A stretch of DNA of 64,000 bases from Frondihabitans peucedani (GTDB lineage Bacteria > Actinomycetota > Actinomycetes > Actinomycetales > Microbacteriaceae). The stretch is taken from assembly GCF_039537585.1 (NCBI RefSeq), contig NZ_BAABAU010000001.1, forward strand, positions 1,488,001 to 1,552,000, given 5' to 3'. Made by a program: the position numbers and the translations under genes. The notes beneath the pieces are model-generated. The model saw nothing but the letters and a program-made list of their open reading frames with translations. It was not told the DNA's origin and made no database searches. Positions 25,586 through 33,946 of the stretch are shown piece by piece (positions within the stretch are counted from its first letter, which is position 1; each line of letters starts with the position of its first letter).

Positions 25586-25918
25586 TCAGACGCCCGCGCC
25601 GCCGTCGTCGTCGCCGGCCTTCTCGTCGCCGGGGCGCGGCTCGCCCTGGGTCTCGAGGCGCAGCCCGCGCCCGGCCTCGACGGAGCCCTCGCGGCCGACC
25701 TCCTCGTCGGGGGTGGGGTTGTGCTCCTCGCCGGTCACTCCCCCGGTGCTGACCGCCACGTAGTCCCGCTCGCCGGACGTGGCGCCGCCGAGAGCACGCG
25801 TCTCGTCGCCCTCGACCTTCGGCGTGGCCGCCGCGTCGGGCGTCGTGGAAGCCTGGTCGGCCGCCTCGGCGATGGTCTCTCGGGCCTGGTCCCGTGCATC
25901 CTGCGCGCTGTCGCTCAT
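25586..25918 (-). CDS. Small acidic, probably disordered protein
   Basis: A 110-aa protein without hydrophobic core: a short helical N terminus (MSDSAQDARDQARETIAEAADQ) followed by a Gly/Asp/Glu-rich stretch (GGVTGEEHNPTPDEEVGREGSV, and GDEKAGDDDGGAGV at the end). I recognise no domain. ATG 25918 is used rather than one three codons upstream. Codon bias is consistent with a real gene, but no function can be proposed. Confidence 0.6.
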   Translation of the reverse strand: MSDSAQDARDQARETIAEAADQASTTPDAAATPKVEGDETRALGGATSGERDYVAVSTGGVTGEEHNPTPDEEVGREGSVEAGRGLRLETQGEPRPGDEKAGDDDGGAGV

Positions 25919-25955
25919 TCCGGCCACGCTAGGCGTCCGTGCGGCTCGGCGCCCG

Positions 25956-27383
25956 CTACTGCTTGCGGGAGCAGGTCTTCTCGGCGGCGGTCTGCCCGGT
26001 GATCGAGGGCGGCAACGTCACGGCCGGAGCAGGCGTGGCCGTGCCGGAGGAGGGCGTGCCGGAGGCGGAGCCGGAGGAGCCCGACGAGCCCGAGCCCGAC
26101 CCGGACGAGCCCGACGAGCCGGAGCCCGACGACGAACCAGACGAGCCCGACGAACCGGAGCCCGACGAACCCGAACCAGACGGAGCCGCCGGATTCACCT
26201 GCGCCCCGCCGCCGGTCGTCCCGGTGAGCAGCAGCGGCTTGTCGGCGACCAGCGCGGCGTTCAGCTGCGCGGCGGCCTCGGCGTTCGGGACGACCCGGTT
26301 GATGTTCGACGGGTCCTCGCCGGTCGGGTACTGGGCGAAGACCATGTTCGACAGCCCGACCGTCTGCACGGCCTGGAAGATCCCGAGCATCGCGCTCGTG
26401 TCGAGGGTGTCGGAGTGGCGGGTGTTCGCTGCCGCCGCCTTGGCCAGCTTGTACAGGGTGAAGGGGTCGCCGAGGGTGTCGGACGAGACCAGGCGCCGCG
26501 CGAGGGCCGCCATGAAGACCTGCTGGTTGCTGATCCTGCCGAGGTCGCTGCCGTCGCCGACACCGTGGCGGCTTCGGAGGAACGACAGCGCCTGGGGGCC
26601 GACCAGCGTCTGGTCGCCCGCCTTGAGGTTCAGCGGCGGCGTCACGTTGTCGTCGACGATCGGGGTGGCCAGGCAGACGTGGATGCCGCCGATGGCCGTC
26701 GAGATCGCACTGGTGCCGTCGAAGGTGACGCTGGCCGCGTAGGGGATGTCGAGGCCGGTCAGCTTCTCGACGGTCAGCACGGCGCACGAGAGCCCGTGCG
26801 CCTCGTCGCCGCCGCGGCCGAGGGCGGTGTTCAGCATGGCCTTCTCGCTCCCGGGCGTCGTGCCCGAGGCGGTGGGGCAGGCCGGGATCGGGATCTCGAG
26901 GTCGCGCGGGAAGCTGATGACCGAGATGTTCGAGTGGTCGCGCGAGATGTGCAGCAGGATGTTGACGTCGTTGTTGCCGACGCCGGAGCTCGCCGCCTGG
27001 TCTGCCGCATCGGCGAAGTCGCCTTGACCCGACCGGGTGTCGGTGCCGATCACGAGCATGTTGACCTCGCCGAGCCGCTGCCCCTCGGGCGCCTTCGGGA
27101 TCGGGGTCGAGGTGTGGCCGGGCAGCTCGGGGATGTGCACGGCGGGCTCGGCGGTCGCCACGACGTCGTGGGCGGCGTAGGCGACGACGGAGACCGTGGA
27201 CACCAGGACGACCGCGAGCGCGATCGCCACCAGCTTGAGGGCTGCGGCGACCGGGCTGTGCGTCTTCAGGCGGCCGTGCTTGATCTGGCGAGTGGGCGCC
27301 ACGGCGTCACCGGTGCCGCCGGCGCCGTCACCCGTGCTGCCGCCGGTGGTGCTGCCGTCGCCGGCACTGCCCTCGCTCGTCAT
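25956..27383 (-). CDS. LytR-CpsA-Psr (LCP) family cell-wall ligase
   Basis: A 475-aa LCP protein: a cytosolic Gly/Ser/Thr-rich N terminus, one membrane helix (about residues 46-70) and the extracytoplasmic LCP domain (about 105-330), with NMLVIGTDTRSG, NNDVNILLHISRD (acidic and Arg residues that hold the pyrophosphate) and SFPRDLEIP. LCP enzymes transfer glycopolymers from lipid carriers to peptidoglycan. The C terminus carries a Gly/Ser-only tract of about 40 residues and a short basic end with a Cys. Monocistronic. Confidence 0.92.
   Translation of the reverse strand: MTSEGSAGDGSTTGGSTGDGAGGTGDAVAPTRQIKHGRLKTHSPVAAALKLVAIALAVVLVSTVSVVAYAAHDVVATAEPAVHIPELPGHTSTPIPKAPEGQRLGEVNMLVIGTDTRSGQGDFADAADQAASSGVGNNDVNILLHISRDHSNISVISFPRDLEIPIPACPTASGTTPGSEKAMLNTALGRGGDEAHGLSCAVLTVEKLTGLDIPYAASVTFDGTSAISTAIGGIHVCLATPIVDDNVTPPLNLKAGDQTLVGPQALSFLRSRHGVGDGSDLGRISNQQVFMAALARRLVSSDTLGDPFTLYKLAKAAAANTRHSDTLDTSAMLGIFQAVQTVGLSNMVFAQYPTGEDPSNINRVVPNAEAAAQLNAALVADKPLLLTGTTGGGAQVNPAAPSGSGSSGSGSSGSSGSSSGSGSSGSSGSGSGSSGSSGSASGTPSSGTATPAPAVTLPPSITGQTAAEKTCSRKQ
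26060..26185. repeat. Low-complexity tract coding the Gly/Ser linker of the LCP protein
   Basis: Degenerate 6-12 bp units (GACGAGCCC and GGAGCCCGA alternating). Read on the minus strand it is GSGSSGS-type linker; on the plus strand it reads as Glu/Pro/Asp, which is a shadow. Confidence 0.75.
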
Positions 27384-27488
27384 TCCGCCCTATCGTCCGG
27401 TGCCTTCGCGGCCTCGGCGGCCGTCGCCGGCCTCACGGCCCTCCGGCTCAGGGTAAGCGACAGGTGAGCGTTTATCGAGCAACTGCGC

Positions 27489-28706
27489 TCAGCGTGGCCG
27501 CAGGGCGACCACCCGGTCGAGGATGGCGTCGGCGACGACCCGCTTCGATCCGTCGGCCTCCGCGACGATGCCGCCGTCGGCGTCGAGCATCACCACGGCC
27601 GTGTCGTCGGCTCCGAATCCGGCCGTCCAGCCGACGGCGTTGACGACGAGCAGGTCGGCGCCCTTCCGTCTCGCCTTCGCGCGTCCGAGCTCCAGGAGCG
27701 CCTCGCGATCCGGCGCGGTCTCGGCCGCGAAGCCCACCACGGTCAGACCGGGCCGCCCGAGAGCCGCGAGGCCGCGCAGGATGTCGGGGTTCTTCACCAG
27801 CCGGAGCGTCAGGCCGTCGACGTCCTGCTCCTTCTTGATCTTCGCCTCCGAGACGGTCTCCGGACGGTAGTCGGCGACGGCGGCTGCCATGATCACGACG
27901 TCGGCGACCTCCGCGGCGCTCTCGACGGCCAGCGCCATCTCGGAGGCCGTCTCGACGGCGGTCACGGCGAGCCCGTCGGTCGGCACCTCGACGTGGGCGG
28001 CGACGAGGGTGACCCGGGCCCCGCGCTCGGCCGCGGCGCGTGCGAGGGCGACGCCCTGCTTGCCGCTCGACCGGTTGCCGAGGAACCGCACCGGGTCGAG
28101 CGGCTCCCTGGTCCCGCCTGCCGAGACGACGACGTGGAGTCCGGCCAGATCGCGAGGGCGGGGCGCAGGATCAGCCACCGCTCCGAGGGCGACGGTCACG
28201 ATCTCCTCGGGTTCGCTCATCCTGCCGACCCCGCTGTCGGCGCCGGTCAGCTGCCCGGACGCCGGCCCGACGACGACCACCCCGCGGGAGCGGAGCGTCT
28301 CGACGTTCGCCCGGGTCGCCGGGTTCGACCACATCTCGGTGTGCATCGCCGGCGCGACGACGACGGGCGCCGACGTCGCGAGGATCGTCGTGCCGAGGAG
28401 GTCGTCGGCCATCCCGGCGGCGAGCTTGGCGAGGGTGTTCGCGGTCGCGGGCGCCACCACGACCAGGTCGGCGCGCTGGCCGAGGGCGACGTGCCGGACG
28501 GCCGCGACGTCGTCGTAGAGCGACGTCGTGACCGGGTTCCTGCTGATGGCCTCGAGCGTCGGGAGGCCGACGAAGCGGAGGGCCGCCTCGGTGGGCACGA
28601 CGTGGACGTCGTGGCCGGCCTTCACGAGCAGCCGGACGACGCCGACCGCCTTGTACGCCGCGATGCCGCCCGACATCCCGACCACGATGGTGAGCCGGTC
28701 GCTCAT
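27489..28706 (-). CDS. coaBC: Bifunctional phosphopantothenoylcysteine decarboxylase/ligase
   Basis: A 405-aa enzyme of coenzyme A synthesis. The N-terminal CoaC flavoprotein domain shows GMSGGIAAYK, the His in VRHVALGQRADLVVVAPATANT, and PAMHTEMW; the CoaB half (from about 185) shows VSAGGTREPLDPVRFLGNRSSGKQG in two blocks, AAAVADYRP and KIKK. The motif that holds the catalytic Cys in E. coli CoaC reads TGADSGVGRMSEP here, so that Cys is absent. The start at 28706 follows GAGGACC. It is divergent from an NRDE-family gene. Confidence 0.93.
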   Translation of the reverse strand: MSDRLTIVVGMSGGIAAYKAVGVVRLLVKAGHDVHVVPTEAALRFVGLPTLEAISRNPVTTSLYDDVAAVRHVALGQRADLVVVAPATANTLAKLAAGMADDLLGTTILATSAPVVVAPAMHTEMWSNPATRANVETLRSRGVVVVGPASGQLTGADSGVGRMSEPEEIVTVALGAVADPAPRPRDLAGLHVVVSAGGTREPLDPVRFLGNRSSGKQGVALARAAAERGARVTLVAAHVEVPTDGLAVTAVETASEMALAVESAAEVADVVIMAAAVADYRPETVSEAKIKKEQDVDGLTLRLVKNPDILRGLAALGRPGLTVVGFAAETAPDREALLELGRAKARRKGADLLVVNAVGWTAGFGADDTAVVMLDADGGIVAEADGSKRVVADAILDRVVALRPR

Positions 28707-28739
28707 GGTCCTCCTCGCTCGGCGCGCAGAGGGCGCGCC

Positions 28740-28745
28740 TATCCT
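28740..28745 (+). promoter_or_regulatory. Candidate -10 box (TATCCT), leaderless start
   Basis: TATCCT ends 7 nt before the GTG at 28753. Confidence 0.45.
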
Positions 28746-28752
28746 GGTCCGA

Positions 28753-29484
28753 GTGTGCACCGTCATCGTGAGCTTCGACCCCGACGCCGACTGGCCCGTC
28801 GTCCTCCTCGGGCTCCGCGACGAGGCCGTCGACCGGCCCTGGGATCCGCCGGGGGCGTGGTGGCCCGACCTCGGCGGCGGCGTCCGCGGCGTCCACGACC
28901 GGGAGGCCGGAGGCGCCTGGCTCGCGACGAACGACCAGCCGGCGCGCGCCGCCGTGGTGCTGAACCGGCACGAGGAGGTCGCCGAGCCGAGCGGCGGGTA
29001 CGCGTCGCGGGGCGTGCTGCCGCTGGCGGCCGTGACCGGCAGGATCACCGGGCCCGAGCATCCTCGGACGCGCGCGTTCAATCTCGTCTCGGCCGATGCC
29101 GCCCACGTCGACTTCACCCGCTGGGACGGCGCCGCCCTGCAGACGCAGGAGCTGCCGCGCGGCGTGCACCTCATCACGCACGAGGGGCCCGACGTGTCGA
29201 CGGTGCCGCGCGAGCTCCGCTGGCGGCCCGCCTTCGAAGACGCTTCGAGGCCGTCGGGCGATCTCGAGTCGGGCACCTGGGACGAGTGGCTCGAGATCCT
29301 GCGCGACAGCTCGTCGCTGGCGACCGACGACCCGGACGCCCTGTTCCGGAGCGACGTCATCGACGGGCACCACTACGCGTCGCTGTCGGTGTCGCTGCTC
29401 GCCCTGAGGCCGGACGAGGTGTGGCTCCGGCACGCCCGCCTGGCCGAGCCCGGTCACCTGGCCGGGCCGCTCGACTGGCACTGA
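28753..29484 (+). CDS. NRDE/TANGO2-family protein
   Basis: A 243-aa protein of the NRDE (TANGO2-like) family, a group with an Ntn-hydrolase-like start. Choosing GTG 28753 places Cys at position 2 (MCTVIV), the conserved first motif; the NRDE-like segment lies around LLGLRDEAVDRPW, and WLATNDQPARAAVVLN matches the GTWLG.N region of the family. Eukaryotic TANGO2 is linked to heme and lipid trafficking, but no bacterial substrate is established. The protein is cytosolic and divergent from coaBC. Confidence 0.8.
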   Translation: MCTVIVSFDPDADWPVVLLGLRDEAVDRPWDPPGAWWPDLGGGVRGVHDREAGGAWLATNDQPARAAVVLNRHEEVAEPSGGYASRGVLPLAAVTGRITGPEHPRTRAFNLVSADAAHVDFTRWDGAALQTQELPRGVHLITHEGPDVSTVPRELRWRPAFEDASRPSGDLESGTWDEWLEILRDSSSLATDDPDALFRSDVIDGHHYASLSVSLLALRPDEVWLRHARLAEPGHLAGPLDWH

Positions 29485-29593
29485 CCGACGGGGCTCCCGA
29501 GAGCGTCCGCCGCGTCCGCGTCGCCTCCTGACACGGGGCGTCACGAAACGTCACGCACTCGCGCGCCCCGTCGATGGCGCGCAGGATCGACGC

Positions 29594-30205
29594 GTGACAG
29601 CCCGGCCGTTCGACACCCTCCGCTCCCCCGGGGAGGAGCCGCGCGGGACGGCCGTGCTGCTCGGCGGAGGCGCTCCCGACGCCGACCTCGAGCACCTCAC
29701 CGAGCACCTGCTCCTGTCGGGGTTCACCGTCGTGGTGGTCCCCGACGTGTCGGCCGACCCGGTCGCAGCCCGCTCGACGGCCCTCCGGACGGTCCAGGAC
29801 ACCACGACCGAGCGGCCGCACGTGCTCATCGGCTCCGGCGTCGGCGCCACCCTCGCCGCCGACATCGCCGCCAGCCGCCCCGTCGGGCTCGCGGCCGTCG
29901 TCCTGGCCAACATCGTCACCGGCGCGTCGCGCGACGTGGCGATCCCGGCGGGCGTCACGCTGCCCAAGGCGCGCGACATCCTGCACCCGGTCCTGTTCGT
30001 CCACGGCGACACCGACCCGGTCACCGACATCGCCGACGCCGCCAACTGGGCGACGCAGCTGCCCTTCGGAGCCGTCAGGATCGTGCAGCGCGGCGGCCAC
30101 GGCGTGCTCGGCGGCGACTCGAAGCGGTCGGTAGCCGCCGCGATCGTGCTGTTCTTGGAGCGCCAGCGCGCCGGAGCGCCGGTGCTGAGCGACGGCTTCG
30201 CGTAG
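29594..30205 (+). CDS. Alpha/beta-hydrolase-fold protein with Gly at the nucleophile position
   Basis: A 203-aa small alpha/beta-hydrolase. The fold is supported by GTAVLLGGGAPDADL, the post-strand nucleophile elbow VLIGSGVGATLAADIA, LFVHGDTDPVT (acid position) and GGHGVLGG (His position). In the elbow the usual G-x-S-x-G is G80-S81-G82-V83-G84, so the catalytic Ser is Gly; S81 is one residue off. It may be a non-catalytic member or use another residue. A GTG start at 29594; the upstream gap contains a GCAGGATC copy. Confidence 0.75.
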   Translation: MTARPFDTLRSPGEEPRGTAVLLGGGAPDADLEHLTEHLLLSGFTVVVVPDVSADPVAARSTALRTVQDTTTERPHVLIGSGVGATLAADIAASRPVGLAAVVLANIVTGASRDVAIPAGVTLPKARDILHPVLFVHGDTDPVTDIADAANWATQLPFGAVRIVQRGGHGVLGGDSKRSVAAAIVLFLERQRAGAPVLSDGFA

Positions 30206-30230
30206 GGCCCGTCTGCCCGGCGCCTCCCGG

Positions 30231-30236
30231 TAGCGT
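30231..30236 (+). promoter_or_regulatory. Candidate -10 box (TAGCGT), leaderless start
   Basis: TAGCGT ends 6 nt before the GTG at 30243. Confidence 0.4.
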
Positions 30237-30242
30237 GACGGG

Positions 30243-30836
30243 GTGACCGACCCCGCCGCTTCCGCCGCTCCCGCCGCTCCCGCCACCGGCCCGCGCATCG
30301 CCGGGTTCCGGCGGCAGCTCGCCGACCTCCGTCCGGTCGACGACGCGCAGGATCGGCTCTGCCGCGAGTACCTGGAGTTCGTCGCGTCGCGGGGCGACTC
30401 GGCCCTCGATCGCGACGGCGGCCCCGAGCACGTGACGGCCAGCACGTTCGTCTTCGACGCGGAGCTGAGGCGGATCCTGCTGACCCTCCACCGCAAGGGG
30501 CGCTTCTGGGTGCAGTTCGGCGGTCACATCGAGCCGGGCGACGTCTCCGTCTCGGCGGCGGCCTTCCGCGAGGCGGCCGAGGAGAGCGGCGTCGACGACC
30601 TGGTGCCCCTGTCGTCGGAGCCGCTCGACCTCGACCGGCACGCGCTCGGGGCCGGGTTCTCGTGCGCTCGGCACTGGGACGTCGGCTTCGCGGCTGTGGC
30701 GCCCGCTGCGGCCGTGCCCGCGGTCAGCGACGAGAGCGAGGACGTCCGCTGGTGGGCGGTGGACGAACTGCCCGAGCCGCTCGCGGGAGGATTCGCGCGG
30801 CGGCTGGGCGGGATCCTGCGTGCCCTCCGGCCTTGA
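30243..30836 (+). CDS. NUDIX hydrolase
   Basis: A 197-aa pyrophosphohydrolase. The Nudix box is complete (GGHIEPGDVSVSAAAFREAAEESGV, split: Gly-rich start and REAAEES metal-binding helix), within a normal NUDIX core (VTASTFVFDAELRRILLTLH to the C-terminal SEDVRWWAVDELP). An Ala/Pro-rich N-terminal tail of about 15 residues precedes it. The family removes the outer phosphates of nucleoside-diphosphate-X compounds; the substrate is not predictable. Confidence 0.9.
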   Translation: MTDPAASAAPAAPATGPRIAGFRRQLADLRPVDDAQDRLCREYLEFVASRGDSALDRDGGPEHVTASTFVFDAELRRILLTLHRKGRFWVQFGGHIEPGDVSVSAAAFREAAEESGVDDLVPLSSEPLDLDRHALGAGFSCARHWDVGFAAVAPAAAVPAVSDESEDVRWWAVDELPEPLAGGFARRLGGILRALRP

Positions 30837-30857
30837 ATCGGAGCCGACGCCGGGTCG

Positions 30858-31169
30858 CTAGGGACCGGCGATCTCGCGGAGGGCTGCGAGGTGTGCTCGC
30901 CAGGCGGCCCGACCGGCGGTGCTCAGGAGGAGCGTCGTCCGCGGCACTTTGCCGACGAAGCCCTTCTGGACGATCACGTAGCCGGCCTGCTCGAGGAGGC
31001 TCACCTGCTTGCTCAAGACGGAGTCGCTGACCTCGATGGCGTCGCGCACCTCGCGGAAGCTGAGCTTCTCGGCCTTGTCGAGGGCTGCCGCGATCGAGAA
31101 CCTGACGGGGTTCTGCAGGATCTCGGACAACCGGTGCCTGGGGTGGGCGGAGTGCTCGGTCGCCGTCAC
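30858..31169 (-). CDS. Winged-helix transcriptional regulator
   Basis: A 103-aa DNA-binding protein made up of a single winged-helix domain: LSEILQNPVRFSIAAALDKAEKLSFREVRDAIEVSDSVLSKQ in outline, with the wing VIVQKGFVGKVPRTTLLLS. It matches short MarR/ArsR-like regulators encoded with a small membrane protein. GTG 31169 overlaps the stop of that membrane-protein gene. It probably represses its own operon through the palindrome at 31631-31649 (inference). Confidence 0.85.
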   Translation of the reverse strand: MTATEHSAHPRHRLSEILQNPVRFSIAAALDKAEKLSFREVRDAIEVSDSVLSKQVSLLEQAGYVIVQKGFVGKVPRTTLLLSTAGRAAWRAHLAALREIAGP

Positions 31170-31597
31170 CGCTTCGCCTCCAGGATCGCCGCCCCCAGCG
31201 TCACGGCCAGGACGAGGCCCGAACTGACACCGGCTAGAGCGATCGATCCGTGCGCGAACGACACCACGCCGATCGCGAACAGGTACGCGGCGAGCCACGC
31301 CGCGATGTAGATCGTCCACCGCCGGCTCCACGCGAAGGCGCGTCGCCCCTGGGTCGTGATGAGGAAGAACAGGATCGACGCGAAGCCCGCGCCGAGCGTC
31401 GCCACATAGGTGAGCCCGAAGGCTCGACCTGTCGTCACGGCCATGCCGAGGGTCCCGAGGGACGTCGAGCAACCGAGTGCGAGCAGGAAGGTGACGTAGG
31501 GCCAGCGCACCGCGTCGTGGGCGCGTTCGCTGATCCGGCGGGCGTCGTCGAGAAGGGCGCGGGCCGCTGCGGGGCTGAGGTTCGTGTTGTCGGTCAA
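31166..31597 (-). CDS. Four-helix membrane protein co-transcribed with a regulator
   Basis: A 143-aa protein of unknown function with a charged N-terminal helix (AAARALLDDARRISERAHDA) and four hydrophobic segments (YVTFLLALGCSTSLGTLGMAV, YVATLGAGFASILFFLI, WTIYIAAWLAAYLFAIGVVSF, AGVSSGLVLAVTLGAAIL). TTG is the start: an AAAGGAG site sits 4-5 nt upstream and gives MTDNTNLS. It is the first gene of a two-gene operon with the winged-helix regulator. It could sense or transport a membrane-active compound, but no family link is visible. Confidence 0.8.
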   Translation of the reverse strand: MTDNTNLSPAAARALLDDARRISERAHDAVRWPYVTFLLALGCSTSLGTLGMAVTTGRAFGLTYVATLGAGFASILFFLITTQGRRAFAWSRRWTIYIAAWLAAYLFAIGVVSFAHGSIALAGVSSGLVLAVTLGAAILEAKR

Positions 31598-31630
31598 GAG
31601 GCTCCTTTGCTTGCTTCGAGCTTCTCATTA

Positions 31631-31657
31631 ACTTTCCATTTTGGAAAGTACTTTCTT
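31631..31657. promoter_or_regulatory. Operator palindrome (ACTTTCCA-TTT-TGGAAAGT) plus third half-site
   Basis: Perfect 8-bp arms (31631-31638, 31642-31649) with a 3-nt spacer; ACTTTCTT at 31650 repeats the half-site. The tract is unusually AT-rich and directly upstream of the membrane-protein/regulator operon. Confidence 0.7.
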
Positions 31658-31749
31658 AATGGTGACCAGCCTCCGCCTCCGCCCGACTTCCCACTCCACA
31701 GGAGCCGGGCGGGCGGGTTCTTGCGGACCCCTGAGCCTCCAGCGGCGAA

Positions 31750-32379
31750 TCAGCCCGCAGCCCCGCGCACGGCGGCGAGCACGACGTCGTCGACGACCGC
31801 CACGTAGTAGTCGCGCCCCGGCGTCACCCCGCCGCTCTCGAGGCGGTGGCTGCTCATCGCGGGGATGACGGCGGCGAGGACGTCCACACTCGAGGCGACC
31901 CGCTCCGGCACCTCTCCCCGCTCGATCGCGCGGAGCAGCAGGCGCCGGTAGATGTCGACGTAGGGCTCGGTGACGGCCGCGTCGACGACCTCGCGGAGGC
32001 CGGGCACGCTGCGCGCGGCAGCGCCGAGGCCGGCGAAGAGCACCAGCCGCCGCGTCGGACCACCGAGCCAGGCCGAGTCGACGACGGCGAGCAGATCGGC
32101 CCGGAGGGAGCCGCGATCGGGCAGGCGCTCGACCTCCGGCGGGCTGCCCAGCGAGCGCACGGCCGCGAGGATCAGGTCGGTCTTCGTGGCCCAGCGGCGG
32201 TAGAGGGTCGTCTTCGCCCGGCCCGTGCGGGACGCGACCTCGTCGAGCGTGACGCGGTCGGGGGTGAGATCGGCGAGGAGGTCGAGGGTGGTCGACAGGA
32301 CGACGTCGTCGAGTGACCGGTCCATCGGCCGGCCCGGACGCCTTCCCCGGCCTTCGCCGACCTGCTCCTGCGCCTCCAC
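31750..32379 (-). CDS. TetR-family transcriptional regulator
   Basis: A 209-aa TetR repressor with a basic N-terminal tail (GEGRGRRPGRPMDRS), the helix-turn-helix RVTLDEVASRTGRAKTTLYRRWATKTDLI (residues about 42-71 in part), and a C-terminal ligand domain ending in VVDDVVLAAVRGAAG. It is divergent from a short-chain dehydrogenase, with a perfect palindrome between them, so it probably regulates both. ATG at 32379 or an internal ATG (MDRSLDD) could be the start. Confidence 0.9.
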   Translation of the reverse strand: MEAQEQVGEGRGRRPGRPMDRSLDDVVLSTTLDLLADLTPDRVTLDEVASRTGRAKTTLYRRWATKTDLILAAVRSLGSPPEVERLPDRGSLRADLLAVVDSAWLGGPTRRLVLFAGLGAAARSVPGLREVVDAAVTEPYVDIYRRLLLRAIERGEVPERVASSVDVLAAVIPAMSSHRLESGGVTPGRDYYVAVVDDVVLAAVRGAAG

Positions 32380-32409
32380 AGTTTGAGCTTAGGCGAGGCC
32401 GCAGCATTA

Positions 32410-32429
32410 ACGCTACTGTGCAGTAGCGT
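32410..32429. promoter_or_regulatory. TetR operator palindrome (ACGCTACTG-TG-CAGTAGCGT)
   Basis: Perfect 9-bp arms with a 2-nt spacer in the divergent TetR/SDR promoter region. Confidence 0.75.
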
Positions 32430-32476
32430 AACCACCGAGACGAGCCGGTCGCGTCGGCCGAGAGAAGGAGAACACC

Positions 32477-33196
32477 ATGGAGCTCGACGAGCGCGTCGTC
32501 ATCGTCACCGGAGCCTCGTCGGGCATCGGCGCCGCCACAGCCAGGGCTGCTTCAGCGGCCGGTGCTCGGGTCGTGCTCGCCGCCCGGCGCGAGGACCGGG
32601 TGCGCGATCTCGCGTCCGAGCTCGGCGACGCCGTCGGAGTGCGCTGCGACGTCACCGACCAGGTGCAGGTCGACGCTCTCGTCCAGACCACGCTCGCCAC
32701 CTTCGGACGCATCGACGTGCTCGTCAACAACGCCGGGCAGGGGCTCCAGGCCGAGATCGACCAGCTCTCGCTCGACGACTTCCGCGCCGTGCTGGAGCTC
32801 AACCTCGTCGCGCCTCTGGCCCTCCTGCAGGCCGTGCTGCCGACCATGCGCCGGCAGGGGGCGGGCGCCGTCGTCAACGTCAGCTCGGGGACCACGTTCG
32901 CGGACGTCCCCGGCACGGGCGGATACGTCGCGTCGAAGATCGCCCTCGAGCGTCTCTCGGCCATCGCGCGCAACGAGCTCGAGGGCTCCGGGATCACCGT
33001 CTCGACCGTCATCCCGTTCGCGACGAGCACGGAGTTCCTGGGCTCGATCAAGGCCGGCCGCGCCGAGGCCGAGGCGATGACCGCGGGGGCGGCGTTCGAC
33101 GAGCCGGAACAGGTCGCCGACGCGATCCTGCAGCTCATCCGCTCCGGCGACGCGCGGAAGGACCTCGTGCCCGCGGCATACGGCGGGAGCCGGTGA
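32477..33196 (+). CDS. Short-chain dehydrogenase/reductase
   Basis: A 239-aa classical SDR. Cofactor motif VTGASSGIGAAT (residues 10-21), the NNAG strand (LVNNAGQG), catalytic Ser in NVSSGTTF, and YxxxK in GGYVASKIALERL are all present. Acidic/basic residues after the second strand (AARRED) suggest NADP preference. AGAGAAGGAGAAC precedes ATG. Probably controlled by the divergent TetR protein. Substrate unknown; an alcohol or ketone is expected. Confidence 0.93.
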   Translation: MELDERVVIVTGASSGIGAATARAASAAGARVVLAARREDRVRDLASELGDAVGVRCDVTDQVQVDALVQTTLATFGRIDVLVNNAGQGLQAEIDQLSLDDFRAVLELNLVAPLALLQAVLPTMRRQGAGAVVNVSSGTTFADVPGTGGYVASKIALERLSAIARNELEGSGITVSTVIPFATSTEFLGSIKAGRAEAEAMTAGAAFDEPEQVADAILQLIRSGDARKDLVPAAYGGSR

Positions 33197-33258
33197 CGCC
33201 CGTCGCGCGATCCGGACGGCGCACCCACGATCCTGCGCCCGACGTGTTGACTGGCCCC

Positions 33259-33879
33259 GTGACCGATGCGAACCTCGCCGACCTCGTCGACCGCTGGACC
33301 GAGGGCTGGGCGGCGTCGCGCGGCGTCGCCCGGGAGCGCTTCAGCGCGGCCTGGCGGGTCGCGATCGGCACCGACGTGCGTGCCGTGGAGTACGTCGTCG
33401 ACGCACCGTCGGCGGGAGTGCTTCTCGACCTGTCGGGCGGCGCCGAGGTGTGGTTCACCGTCGTCGGCGCGTTCGGCGGGCCCCTGCGCCCGATCCCGAG
33501 ACTGACGCACACCGAGGTCATGATGAGCGCGGACCTGGCCGGGACGCACGGCACGCCCAGGACGCCCGGCGCGCAGGATGAGGTCCACCTCGACCACGAC
33601 GGCGACGTCGCGGTCGCGACCGTGGTGATCGACGGGGTCCCTGCCGCTCGGGGCCAGGTGGCCGTGGTCGGCTCCGACGCGGTCTTCGACAGGATCAGCA
33701 CGGAGCCCGCCTTCCAGAGGCGCGGCCTCGGCCGCCTCGTGATGGCGGGCCTCACGGAGTGGGCGCTCTCCCGCGGCGCCACGACGGGCCTCCTCGTCGC
33801 CTCCCCCGACGGGCAGCACCTCTACTCCGCGCTGGGCTGGGGCGCCGTCGCACCCGTCGCCACGTACGCGCTGGGCTGA
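33259..33879 (+). CDS. GNAT-family N-acetyltransferase
   Basis: A 206-aa acetyltransferase. The C-terminal half has the GNAT core: VAVVGSDAVFDRISTEPAFQRRGLGRLVMAGLTEWALSRGA (acetyl-CoA binding RRGLGR loop) and ATTGLLVASPDGQHLYSALGW. The N-terminal half (about residues 1-110) is a second, degenerate domain, as in double-GNAT proteins. GTG 33259 is chosen, GTG 33244 is an alternative. The stop overlaps a GATCCTGC octamer. Acceptor unknown. Confidence 0.82.
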   Translation: MTDANLADLVDRWTEGWAASRGVARERFSAAWRVAIGTDVRAVEYVVDAPSAGVLLDLSGGAEVWFTVVGAFGGPLRPIPRLTHTEVMMSADLAGTHGTPRTPGAQDEVHLDHDGDVAVATVVIDGVPAARGQVAVVGSDAVFDRISTEPAFQRRGLGRLVMAGLTEWALSRGATTGLLVASPDGQHLYSALGWGAVAPVATYALG

Positions 33880-33946
33880 TCCTGCGCCATCGGGCCCGTG
33901 ACGACCCTGCGACCGCGCCGGACCCGCGCGACGGCCACGACCGCCT

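Noticed and set aside
26060-26185. Acidic Glu/Pro/Asp repeat protein on the plus strand
   Set aside because: This is the opposite strand of the Gly/Ser linker of the LCP protein, whose domain structure is clear.
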